From Archangium sp. (GTDB lineage Bacteria > Myxococcota > Myxococcia > Myxococcales > Myxococcaceae), in NCBI GenBank assembly GCA_016793525.1, contig JAEUJT010000070.1:1-15253 (forward strand): 15,253 nucleotides of DNA, given 5' to 3'. This document shows positions 1-6,920 of this stretch, in pieces. The translations under genes and the position numbers were made by a program. Within the stretch, counting starts at the first letter, position 1, and each line of letters begins with the position of its first letter. Under the pieces are notes generated by a model. That model did no database searches, was not told the DNA's origin, and was given only the letters and a program-made list of their open reading frames with translations.

Positions 1-608
1 GCGACGGCCGGCTGGCGGTGTTCATGCGGCTCGCCTGCGCCGACCTGGCCGATGAAGACCTGGTGGCGGTCGTGAGCTACCTGCGCACGCTCCCCCCGAA
101 GAAGCACGCGGTGCCGGCCGACGAGTGGGGCGTCGCCGCCAAGGCCCTGTCGAGCCTCTTCGACCCCAAGCCGACGCCCGCGTTGACCTGGGTGCCGGCC
201 GGCGGCGTCAGCGCCGAGCGCGGCGCGTACCTCGCCAACGGCCCGGCCTTCTGTGTCGACTGTCACACGCCGCGAGACCCGATGCGCGGTTTCGCGCCCA
301 AGGGCCCGCTCTTCTCGGGAGAAGACCAGGGGCAGCCCGAGCACGGCGACCCGTCGTTCGAGCTGGTGGCGCCGAACCTCACCCCGGACCCCGAGACGGG
401 GCACATGACGACCTGGAGTGAAGACGGCTTCGTGGCGCGGCTGCGGGGCGGGCGCGCGTTCCCCGAATCGACAATGCCGTGGGAGAACTTCGCGCGAATG
501 ACCGAAGACGACCTGCGCAGCATCTATCGGTACCTGCGCACCGTGGCCCCTGCCCGGCACGACGTCGGCCCCATTCGTCGCCCGACCGGGTGGAAGCCGC
601 CGGCCTGA
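1..608 (+). CDS. c-type cytochrome, C-terminal part (5' end outside window)
   Basis: The reading frame is open to the left edge (first full codon at base 3), so the gene begins upstream; the GTG at 18 is probably not the real start. Visible first is the end of one cytochrome c domain: a Met in VFMRL that could be a haem axial ligand, then the typical last helix ending YLRTLPP. A second domain follows with the haem-attachment motif CVDCH (bases about 252-266), a probable axial Met in STMPWENF and a matching last helix ending YRYLRTVAP. The protein is therefore at least dihaem and is expected to carry electrons in the periplasm or at the membrane, as in cytochrome subunits of dehydrogenases. 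The signal peptide and the first CxxCH lie outside the window, and the partner enzyme cannot be named. The kinase gene follows on the same strand after 59 bases. Confidence 0.88.
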   Translation, partial: DGRLAVFMRLACADLADEDLVAVVSYLRTLPPKKHAVPADEWGVAAKALSSLFDPKPTPALTWVPAGGVSAERGAYLANGPAFCVDCHTPRDPMRGFAPKGPLFSGEDQGQPEHGDPSFELVAPNLTPDPETGHMTTWSEDGFVARLRGGRAFPESTMPWENFARMTEDDLRSIYRYLRTVAPARHDVGPIRRPTGWKPPA

Positions 609-655
609 CGCGATGACTTTCGGCCCGCTGCACCGTCTCACCAGCAGACGCGATT

Positions 656-659
656 GGAG
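656..659 (+). promoter_or_regulatory. Ribosome binding site of the kinase gene
   Basis: GGAG lies 8 bases before the ATG at 668 and supports that start. The 59-base gap after the cytochrome gene shows no convincing promoter or terminator, so co-transcription is possible. Confidence 0.6.
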
Positions 660-667
660 CCGCCTGA

Positions 668-1855
668 ATGTCGACCGACCCTGAGCCCCTTCCCCCCGAG
701 ACCGCGCCGACGCGGCCGTCTGCGCCGAGGTCTCCGAGCGCCACCCAGCCGATGCCCGCCACCGGAGCGGCGCGGGGCACCACCTTGCCGATGGTGCGCT
801 GGGGCGCTTCGGGTGCAGAGCTGCAGCCCAACGAGGCGGCGCGCTACGAGACGCTCGAGCTGCTCGGCGAAGGCGGCATGGGTGAGGTGGTGCGCGCGCG
901 CGACAACGACATCGGCCGTGAGGTCGCGGTGAAGCGGCTGCGCGCCGATCTGCAGCACCCCGAGCTGTTCGCCCGCTTCGTCGAAGAGGTGCGCACCATC
1001 GGCCAGCTCGAGCACCCGAACATCGTGCCCATTCACGATGCCGGGCTCGACGCGCAGGGGTACTTCTTCGTGATGAAGCGGCTCGAGGGCGAGTCGCTCG
1101 CCGACATCATCTTTCGCCTCGACCGGGGCGATGCCGAGGCGCACACGCGCTGGCCCTTCGAGCGGCGGGTCGACGTCATTCGCAAGGTGCTCGAGGCGCT
1201 CCGGTACGCGCACGGCCGCGGAGTGGTGCACCGCGACATCAAGCCCGCCAACATTCTCGTCGGGCCCATGGGCGAGGTGTTTCTCCTCGACTGGGGCATC
1301 GCCAAACGCACCACCGAAGAGACCTCGACCGCGTCGACGCTGCCGGTGACAGTGGTGGTGAGCGCGTTTCAGACCCAGGCAGGCGCGGTGATGGGCACGC
1401 CGCTCTACATGTCGCCGGAGCAGGCGCGCGGGGAGCCAGTCGACGCGCGAAGCGACCTCTACAGCCTGTGCCTCACGCTCTACGAATTTCTCACCTTGAA
1501 GAACCCGTTCGCGCAGCACACCGACGTGGAGCAGCTGCTCCAGGCGGTGAGCACGCAGAAGCCGTCGCTGGCGAGCCTCGTGCGGAACCCGCACCAAGAT
1601 TTCGTACCGATGGACCTCACCTGGGTGCTGGCCAAGGGGCTCGCGAAGCACCCGCTCGAGCGCTACCAGTCTGCTGACGAGCTGATCCGCCGGCTCGACG
1701 ACCGCGCCGAGGGCAAGGTACCCATTCAGTGCCACGTCACCTTGGCCAAGCGCAGCAGCTACGAGGCGATGCGGCTGGTGAACCGCTTCCCCGTGCTGTT
1801 CGGCCTCGCGCTGCTGGGGGGCGTGGCGGCGACGGTCTGGGCCGCGGTGCGCTGA
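668..1855 (+). CDS. Ser/Thr protein kinase (Hanks type), C-terminally membrane-anchored
   Basis: The 395-residue product has all main kinase motifs: glycine loop GEGGMGEV (67-74), ATP lysine in VAVKR (K89), helix-C Glu about E107, catalytic loop HRDIKPAN (188-195, D190, K192, N195), metal-binding Asp in the variant DWG (D208-G210) and SPE in place of APE (249-251). It should therefore be active and phosphorylate Ser/Thr. Residues 1-55 are a Pro/Thr/Ser-rich, probably disordered leader. The segment between DWG and SPE is about 40 residues, longer than usual, and rich in Thr/Ser (TTEETSTASTLPVT). A single hydrophobic helix at about 374-394 ends one residue before the C-terminus, so the kinase domain is cytosolic and no extracytoplasmic sensor exists. 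Substrates are unknown; the convergent REC-REC-PilZ gene is a neighbour but not shown to be a target. Confidence 0.95.
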   Translation: MSTDPEPLPPETAPTRPSAPRSPSATQPMPATGAARGTTLPMVRWGASGAELQPNEAARYETLELLGEGGMGEVVRARDNDIGREVAVKRLRADLQHPELFARFVEEVRTIGQLEHPNIVPIHDAGLDAQGYFFVMKRLEGESLADIIFRLDRGDAEAHTRWPFERRVDVIRKVLEALRYAHGRGVVHRDIKPANILVGPMGEVFLLDWGIAKRTTEETSTASTLPVTVVVSAFQTQAGAVMGTPLYMSPEQARGEPVDARSDLYSLCLTLYEFLTLKNPFAQHTDVEQLLQAVSTQKPSLASLVRNPHQDFVPMDLTWVLAKGLAKHPLERYQSADELIRRLDDRAEGKVPIQCHVTLAKRSSYEAMRLVNRFPVLFGLALLGGVAATVWAAVR

Positions 1856-1866
1856 CCCGAGCGCCG

Positions 1867-1900
1867 TTCACTTTCGCAGTTCACTTTCGCAGTTCACTTT
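1867..1900. repeat. 13-bp tandem repeat at the meeting point of two convergent genes
   Basis: Two exact copies of TTCACTTTCGCAG (1867-1879 and 1880-1892) are followed by a partial copy TTCACTTT (1893-1900). The partial copy contains the TGA stop of the minus-strand response regulator (1894-1896). Read on the minus strand, the gene end GCAAAGTGAA is followed by two near-identical echoes, which suggests duplication of the gene's own 3' end. No strong hairpin terminator was seen in the 38-base gap between the two genes. Confidence 0.8.
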
Positions 1901-3015
1901 GCGGCAGGCGAGTTGATGAAGTCTTCGACCCACCGCTGCGCGTCGGCGCCGATTTCAGCGAAGCGCAGGCCCATGCCGTGTGGCCTTCGCTGAACTTCAG
2001 CTGACGCCAAGTCGCTGGCCCACGCGACCGACGCCTTGGTCACCAGCGGTGGCTGCCCGTCGCCGAGCCGGAACCGCAGGTCGACCACGCTGTTGGCCGG
2101 CGGCGGCGTCAGCGTTCTCACCGCCACGCCCGTCTTGCTCAGGTTGTAGACGAACCCCGACGACCACTCGGCCTCACCCGGGTTGCGGAACTCGCACACC
2201 CGGTACAGGTGCACGCGCGGGTCTTGTCGCAGGTTCTCGCCCTCAAAGAATGCAGCGTTCACCTTGGCGAGCACGTCGCCGGCGCTGAGTGACTTCTTGT
2301 TGATGACCTCGTCGACGCCGAGCTTGCGGAGCTGCTCGTCGATGAGCGGCGTGTGCTCGACGCCCGACAGCACCACCATCGGCAGCGTCGAGATGCCGTG
2401 CGTCTCTCGCACTTTCTGGATCAGCTCCACGCCGCCGAGCCCCGGCATCACCAGGTCGACGACGCAGAGGTCGGGTCGGTGCGGGCCGGAGGTCAACATG
2501 GTGAGCGCCTCGAAGCCGGTCTCGGCGAAGACCACCCGGTACCCGGCGCGCTCGAGGAACCCGCCCACCAGCGTTCGGAAGAACCCGTCGTCGTCGGCCA
2601 CCAGCACCGTCTTCGCCATCGGCACGGGCGCCGGGGCGGCGGTGTCTCTCTGGCGGCCGGCCCGAATCGCGTTCAGCTTCGAGACCACCTGGTGCACCCG
2701 CACCGGCTTGGCCAGAAAATCGTCGCCCCCGGCGATGAAGCCGCGGTGCACATCGCGCTCCGCGGCGGTCATGAAGATCACCGGCGTCTTCGCCAGGTCA
2801 CTGTTGCTCTTGATGACGTGGCAGCACTCGTCGCCCGGGTCTTCGGGCATGAACAGGTCGAGAAAAACGGCCATCGGCTGGAGCACGGCCAGCAACCCGA
2901 TGGCGTCGTGCGTCGAGGCGGCGGGCACCGGCTCGCACCCCGCGTGGCGAACCATGTCGCTGACCATCTCCCGAATGAGGGCATCATCGTCGACGACCAA
3001 AACCTGTTCTGACAT
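1894..3015 (-). CDS. Response regulator with two receiver domains and a C-terminal PilZ domain
   Basis: I chose the ATG at 3015 (373 residues); a GTG at 3021 would add two residues, and neither has a clear Shine-Dalgarno. Receiver 1 (about 3-120) has acidic DDD 9-11, phospho-acceptor D53 in FLDLFMP, T83 and K103 in AKP. Receiver 2 (about 135-255) has DDD 141-143, D187 in VVDLVMP, S217 and K240, but KK replaces the usual Lys-Pro. The PilZ domain (about 260-368) has both c-di-GMP motifs, RxxxR (R263-R267) and NxSxxG (N291-G296), and ends with GMGLRFAEI. It resembles the PilZ subfamily found as many paralogues in Myxococcus (TIGR02266). Both receivers look phosphorylatable, so the protein probably couples phosphotransfer to c-di-GMP binding. 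No DNA-binding or enzymatic domain is present. It lies 54 bases downstream of the lipoprotein gene on the same strand. Confidence 0.93.
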   Translation of the reverse strand: MSEQVLVVDDDALIREMVSDMVRHAGCEPVPAASTHDAIGLLAVLQPMAVFLDLFMPEDPGDECCHVIKSNSDLAKTPVIFMTAAERDVHRGFIAGGDDFLAKPVRVHQVVSKLNAIRAGRQRDTAAPAPVPMAKTVLVADDDGFFRTLVGGFLERAGYRVVFAETGFEALTMLTSGPHRPDLCVVDLVMPGLGGVELIQKVRETHGISTLPMVVLSGVEHTPLIDEQLRKLGVDEVINKKSLSAGDVLAKVNAAFFEGENLRQDPRVHLYRVCEFRNPGEAEWSSGFVYNLSKTGVAVRTLTPPPANSVVDLRFRLGDGQPPLVTKASVAWASDLASAEVQRRPHGMGLRFAEIGADAQRWVEDFINSPAAK

Positions 3016-3069
3016 TGGCACGGCGTCGACAGTACCAAGTCCCGCTCGACAGAGGCAGCGCTCGCGTGG

Positions 3070-5823
3070 TCAGCGTGCGTCGAACACCCACAGCACGCCG
3101 CCGCCGCGCACCAGCAGCTCGGTCGGCGTCTTCCACGCGAGCGAGCTGTGCACGTTGTCGGCGAGCGGGAGGTTGGGCACGCGGTGCCCCAGCAGCGCCC
3201 CAGCCGGAGGGCACCAGGTGGCCGCGCCCGCCGCGATGCCCCGGCAGAACAGCTGCGTCACGCCGTTGTCGCGCGAGAAGTAGAAGACCATCGAGCGCGC
3301 GGCGTACGGGCCCCCAGGCGGGTTGAAGGTGAAGAAGCCCACGCCTCGCGGCTCGTTGAAGACCGTGCCCAGCGCGCCGTCGACGTTCGAGGTGAGCGGG
3401 TTCTGCACGAAGCGCAGGTTCGCGCCCTCGACGAAATAGAGCCGCGCGGCGTCGGGGTCGAAGGCCATGTACGGCCACTGCACCAGCCCGCTCGAGCCGG
3501 TGTAGCCAGAGCCGGCGCCGACGCTCAGCGTCGCGGCCTGCACATCGGCTGGCCCGTCGATGTCGGCGGTGAAGGTGCGCGCCGCGCCGCCGATGACCGT
3601 GCGCGCCGGAGCGCCAGAGAAGGGGAAGTAGCGGATTCGGGGCGCCTCGGTGCACGACGCGCCCGCGCTCACCGGGCACCCCGTGCCCGCGAGAAAGACG
3701 CCGGTGTCGGTGACCAGCTGGGCATTCGGCCACTCCTGCACGTTCACCGAGCGAATGTTGGGCGCGACCGACCACGTTTGAGCCGTGACCCCGCCGGTGA
3801 GGTGCTCCACGGCGCCAGTCGCGCTCAACCGGGTCAGCGCCACGGGCGTCATCAGCACGGGCCGGCCGAGGGCGTCGAACGACAGCGTGGGGTGGTACAG
3901 CATCAGCGACTCAGCGTCTGAGACGAGGGTGCCTGGAGCCGGCAGCAGCACGGCGGTGTTCATGGTGCCCCACAGCACGGTGATGCCTCCGGGCCGCGTG
4001 GGGTGGGTGTCGGGCTCGATGCGGCCGAAGACGCCCGCGGTGCCGTCGGTGAAATACACCCCCGCGGGGAAGGTCTCTTGGTTGGGCGCGTCAGCGGGCT
4101 TCACCGCCACGGCGCTCACGTTCCACTGCACCCGCTGGCGGGTCTCTCCGGTGAGCGGGAGCGTGCCCAGCACGGTCTGGATTCGCCCTTCGCCGTCGAG
4201 CGTGCGGAGCCGGTACGGCCGCGTTGCGCCGATCAGCCCGTCGAAGAACAGCAGGCCTCCGTCGGGCCGCAGCTCGAGCTCTCCAATCGGCGCGAGGCAC
4301 GGGCCACCTCCGTCGGTCACCGCGTCGAGCCCATCGAGCGTGCAGCGCCCTCGGCCGGTGGCGGAGAGGAACGTCGACACCGCTTCGGCGTTTTCGCGCT
4401 CCTCGTACGACGGTTGGAACTGCAGCAGCCGCCCGATGGTCGTGATCACCACCTGGCCTCTGGCGCGGTCGAAGACCATGCCCCGCGAATGCGAGAGCGC
4501 GCGCGGGTACGCGCGGCCGTCGAAGAAACGCACCGGGCCGTTGATGTAGCTGTCGTTCACGTACATCACCCGCTCGTCCACCGGGAGGATGCGTATTGCG
4601 CTCACCGCGCTGGTGGTGCCGAGCAGCGGCGTGGCGTTCACTTCGGCGCCGGAGACCACCGGCCCTCGCGTGCACGCCCCGGCCACGCGGGAGATGGCGC
4701 CCACCGATGCCTTGCCTGCGGAGTCGACCGTCTGGGAGGCCTTCATCAAGCGAACGCCGTCTCCGCTGCTGCAGCGCGCCAGGTAAAAGAGCGCGCCCTG
4801 AGCGTCGAACGTCCACGCGCCGGCGGTGACGACGGCGGCGGGCGCGGTCGGGGCGTCGCTGAAGTCGGTGCCCCCGCCGAGGTAGTGCCGCGCTGTCTTC
4901 GCGGCGAAGTCGATGGCCAGCAGCGCCGTCGCGCCGTTGAGCTGGCTCATTACGTAGGCCCGCCCGGCGGGGTCGAAGCCGAGCGAGCGCGTGCCTCCGA
5001 GGTTCACCAGCGTGGGCACACGCGGGAGCGGCGCACCCGGGGCCGTGTCGGAGAGGGCCGCGAGGCGGAACGCCAGCGAGCTGAGGCCCGTGCGCGCGTC
5101 GACCCGGTACACGCTGCCCAGCGCGGTATCGACGGCGTAGACATCTCCCGTCGATGGATCCACCGCGGCGAGGCCATTGGAGTCGGCCGAGCCCGCCACC
5201 CGCAGCCGCTTCGCGTCGAGGCCCGCGCCGCGCTCGGCGCTCTGGCTGCCGGCGTAGAGGCGCCACCGGCTCACGTTCAGCACGTCGGAGATGAACAGAT
5301 CTCGCAGCCCCGCGCTGTCGCGCACCGCCGCCTTGAGCCGGAAGAAGGAGCCGGTCGGCGCCTCGGTGGTGACCGACACGGGCGCGCCATCGGCCCCCGC
5401 AGTGTACCAGCTGGCGTCGTCGAACGGCGCCTCCACGACCCGCTGGGAGGTGAGGTCTCTCCAGCTTCGGTTGTCTTCGGTGAAGAGCAGCGCGAGTGGC
5501 CTGGCGGGGAGCCCGTTCGGCGCGGTCACGGTCACCGTCACGCGCAGCGCCTCACCAGCGGCGAAGACGGTGGCCTCGTTCGACGGGTCTGGCAGCGCGC
5601 GGGCCACGTCGAGGGCCGAGATGACGGGCCCGCCCTGAACTGGCCCAGGGGGCTCCACGTCGTCTTCGCGAACGCAGCGCTCCTGCGCGCACACGAACCC
5701 CGGCGCGCACTCGCTCGCGGCGCGGCAGCTGAAGGTGACGGCGTCGAGGGCGAGGTGTGTTGGGCGGCACGCGCCGGCGAGGAGCACGGCGGAGACCGAG
5801 AGCGTGCCCGCGAGGCGACCCAT
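3070..5823 (-). CDS. Large secreted lipoprotein with probable beta-propeller repeats, function unknown
   Basis: The ATG at 5823 gives 917 residues beginning with a lipoprotein-like signal, MGRLAGTLSVSAVLLAGAC, with C19 as lipidation site (the -3 residue is Ala rather than the preferred Leu). Next come four closely spaced Cys (C33, C39, C45, C50), a small disulfide module that I associate with myxobacterial surface lipoproteins. A beta-rich, Ig-like stretch (about 65-185) follows. The remainder has repeated blade-like segments such as VDPSTGDVYAVDTALGSVYR, FDPAGRAYVMSQL and FDPDAARLYFVEG, suggesting an NHL/SMP-30-type beta-propeller. No catalytic motif was recognised. It should sit on a membrane surface and bind a ligand or partner. 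The frame stays open upstream to 6051 but would lose the signal peptide and overlap the divergent gene, so the longer start is rejected. The response regulator gene follows after 54 bases. Confidence 0.85.
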   Translation of the reverse strand: MGRLAGTLSVSAVLLAGACRPTHLALDAVTFSCRAASECAPGFVCAQERCVREDDVEPPGPVQGGPVISALDVARALPDPSNEATVFAAGEALRVTVTVTAPNGLPARPLALLFTEDNRSWRDLTSQRVVEAPFDDASWYTAGADGAPVSVTTEAPTGSFFRLKAAVRDSAGLRDLFISDVLNVSRWRLYAGSQSAERGAGLDAKRLRVAGSADSNGLAAVDPSTGDVYAVDTALGSVYRVDARTGLSSLAFRLAALSDTAPGAPLPRVPTLVNLGGTRSLGFDPAGRAYVMSQLNGATALLAIDFAAKTARHYLGGGTDFSDAPTAPAAVVTAGAWTFDAQGALFYLARCSSGDGVRLMKASQTVDSAGKASVGAISRVAGACTRGPVVSGAEVNATPLLGTTSAVSAIRILPVDERVMYVNDSYINGPVRFFDGRAYPRALSHSRGMVFDRARGQVVITTIGRLLQFQPSYEERENAEAVSTFLSATGRGRCTLDGLDAVTDGGGPCLAPIGELELRPDGGLLFFDGLIGATRPYRLRTLDGEGRIQTVLGTLPLTGETRQRVQWNVSAVAVKPADAPNQETFPAGVYFTDGTAGVFGRIEPDTHPTRPGGITVLWGTMNTAVLLPAPGTLVSDAESLMLYHPTLSFDALGRPVLMTPVALTRLSATGAVEHLTGGVTAQTWSVAPNIRSVNVQEWPNAQLVTDTGVFLAGTGCPVSAGASCTEAPRIRYFPFSGAPARTVIGGAARTFTADIDGPADVQAATLSVGAGSGYTGSSGLVQWPYMAFDPDAARLYFVEGANLRFVQNPLTSNVDGALGTVFNEPRGVGFFTFNPPGGPYAARSMVFYFSRDNGVTQLFCRGIAAGAATWCPPAGALLGHRVPNLPLADNVHSSLAWKTPTELLVRGGGVLWVFDAR

Positions 5824-5869
5824 GCGCCTACTGTACGCGGGCCGACGCGCCGCCGCCGGCTCCGCAACG

Positions 5870-5891
5870 TGGTGGACCGCCTGATCCACCA
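5870..5891. promoter_or_regulatory. Inverted repeat in a divergent spacer, possible operator or 5'-UTR hairpin
   Basis: Perfect 7-bp arms TGGTGGA and TCCACCA flank an 8-base spacer, 47 bases upstream of the lipoprotein ATG and within the 214-base divergent spacer 5824-6037. It could bind a dimeric regulator or fold in the lipoprotein leader RNA. No convincing -35/-10 pair was seen. A second short palindrome, GTTGCTGCAAC, lies at 5930-5940. Confidence 0.35.
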
Positions 5892-6004
5892 GCGGTTGAA
5901 AATTCGCCTGCCGCCGAGGCGCGTGTAGCGTTGCTGCAACAGGGTGCTTCACCCACGTCGCACGCCCTTGACGGTCCGCTCCACAACCTTCGCCGCACCA
6001 CGCG

Positions 6005-6018
6005 AGAGCGAACGCTCT
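6005..6018. promoter_or_regulatory. Short palindrome before the small exported-protein gene
   Basis: AGAGCG-AA-CGCTCT is a perfect 6-bp palindrome 19 bases before the ATG at 6038. An overlapping alternative pairs CGAGAG (6003-6008) with CTCTCG (6020-6025). A purine-rich ribosome binding site, AAGGGGAGAG, follows. It could be an operator or a leader structure; this rests on symmetry alone. Confidence 0.3.
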
Positions 6019-6037
6019 GCTCTCGAAGGGGAGAGTC

Positions 6038-6466
6038 ATGCGCATCCACACCGCCGCCCTCGTGTTGTCAGCCGCCGTCTCCAGCGCGACGGCGTTCGCG
6101 GCGGAGCAGCCGCCCCGCCGCGTCTACGTGGTGGCCGCGGCGGGTGGCATGGCCGCGTCGCCCGAGCGGCAAGCGCTGCTGGCCGACTTCGAGGAACAGC
6201 TCCGCGCCGAGCTGCGCCGCCGAGGCGCGACGGTGGTGGAGCGCGCGGTGGCGTACGGCACCATCGTGCTCCGGCCGACGCTCACCATTGCGCCGCACGG
6301 GTTGACGCTGAAGCTGGTGGGGCTGCGCGCGAGCGATCGCCAGCTGCTCGGCGCCGTGTCGCTCAAGGCCGCGGGCTCCAACCGCGGCGCGCTGCTGCGG
6401 GCGATGGTGGCGCGGGCGTGCAACGAAGCCGAGCTGCTCGACGAGGGCAGAACCCACCCGGGGTGA
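6038..6466 (+). CDS. Small exported protein of unknown function
   Basis: The ATG at 6038 is preceded by a strong Shine-Dalgarno (GGGGAG). The 142-residue product starts with a Sec signal peptide, cleaved near TAFA|AEQ (about residue 21). The mature part has an alpha/beta pattern: strand RVYVVAAA, helix ALLADFEEQLRAELRRRG, strand ATVVERAV, then beta segments including LTLKLVGLRASDRQLLGAVS and a final helix with one Cys. The order faintly recalls the small periplasmic fold of TolB/CsgG/FlgO-like N-terminal domains, where a helix is followed by a described 'difference made to the substrate level' strand pair, but I cannot assign a family. There is no lipobox or membrane helix beyond the signal. 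It is divergent from the lipoprotein gene and converges with the cytochrome b gene, leaving 13 bases between their ends. Confidence 0.82.
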   Translation: MRIHTAALVLSAAVSSATAFAAEQPPRRVYVVAAAGGMAASPERQALLADFEEQLRAELRRRGATVVERAVAYGTIVLRPTLTIAPHGLTLKLVGLRASDRQLLGAVSLKAAGSNRGALLRAMVARACNEAELLDEGRTHPG

Positions 6467-6491
6467 GCCGCCCCTCGACTCAGCGCGGCTC
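6465..6491. terminator. Candidate bidirectional terminator hairpin
   Basis: GAGCCGC (6465-6471) and GCGGCTC (6485-6491) form a perfect 7-bp stem with a 13-base loop, spanning the stop codons of both convergent genes. A short T run (TTTT, about 6498-6501) follows on the plus strand. The wide loop and weak T tract limit confidence. Confidence 0.4.
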
Positions 6492-6920
6492 GGGCGCTTT
6501 TCCCGTCACCATCGAGAGCCAGGTATGGCGCCGGTGGCGAACGCCGTCGGTGATCAGCCCAGCGACGTGCAGCAGCACCAGCACCGTCAGCACGTGGCTG
6601 ATGACCTCGTGCGCCTCCTCGAGCCATTCTTCACCGAAATACGCGTCGAGGCCGAGCATCCACCCCGTCACGGCGAGGCCGGCGATGCAGGCCCATATTC
6701 CCCCGGCCACGAGCGCGGCCCAGCGGTTCGCCGCCACCGAGGGGAGGTTGCCGAAGGGCACCAGCCCCCGCCGGCCCCAGAGCCCGCGCACCACCATCGC
6801 CACCGCGCCGAGGTACCCCGCCGCGCGGTGCACGTCGCTGCCTTCTTCGAGCACGAGCAGGTTGAGCCCCACCACGAGCGCGAGCACCCAGTGCAGCAGG
6901 CGGGTGCCTTCGTCTCTCAC
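6480..6920 (-). CDS. Cytochrome b561-family membrane protein
   Basis: The start is a GTG at 6920 that overlaps the stop of the upstream PepSY-like gene (GTGA, 4 bases), giving 146 residues. Four hydrophobic helices are visible (about 9-24, 32-48, 66-89, 103-125). Candidate haem-ligating histidines are H10 in LLHW, H31 in DVHRAAGY, and H104, H109 and H118 in EAHEVISH...LLHVAG, the pattern of the bacterial cytochrome b561/Ni-hydrogenase b-subunit family (PF01292). It probably passes electrons across or along the inner membrane as a di-b-haem protein. The longer frame to 6995 runs back through the PepSY-like gene and lacks a better start. Co-occurrence of a small PepSY protein with a cytochrome b of this type is familiar in Proteobacteria and supports a joint redox role; the redox partners are not visible here. 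Confidence 0.9.
   Translation of the reverse strand: MRDEGTRLLHWVLALVVGLNLLVLEEGSDVHRAAGYLGAVAMVVRGLWGRRGLVPFGNLPSVAANRWAALVAGGIWACIAGLAVTGWMLGLDAYFGEEWLEEAHEVISHVLTVLVLLHVAGLITDGVRHRRHTWLSMVTGKAPEPR

Noticed and set aside
18..20. GTG at 18 as the true start of the cytochrome
   Set aside because: The cytochrome domain sequence continues in frame to the window edge and the first haem motif is missing, so the gene starts upstream.
638..1735. Long minus-strand open frame opposite the kinase
   Set aside because: It mirrors the kinase codons in a GC-rich genome; its product is Arg/His-rich low complexity, while the plus strand has all kinase motifs.
4003..5928. 641-codon plus-strand open frame opposite the lipoprotein
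   Set aside because: The product is a low-complexity Arg/Gly/Ala/His mix without any domain; the minus strand has a signal peptide, Cys module and repeats.
5824..6051. N-terminal extension of the lipoprotein to 6051
   Set aside because: It would bury the lipoprotein signal 76 residues inside and overlap the divergent gene at 6038.
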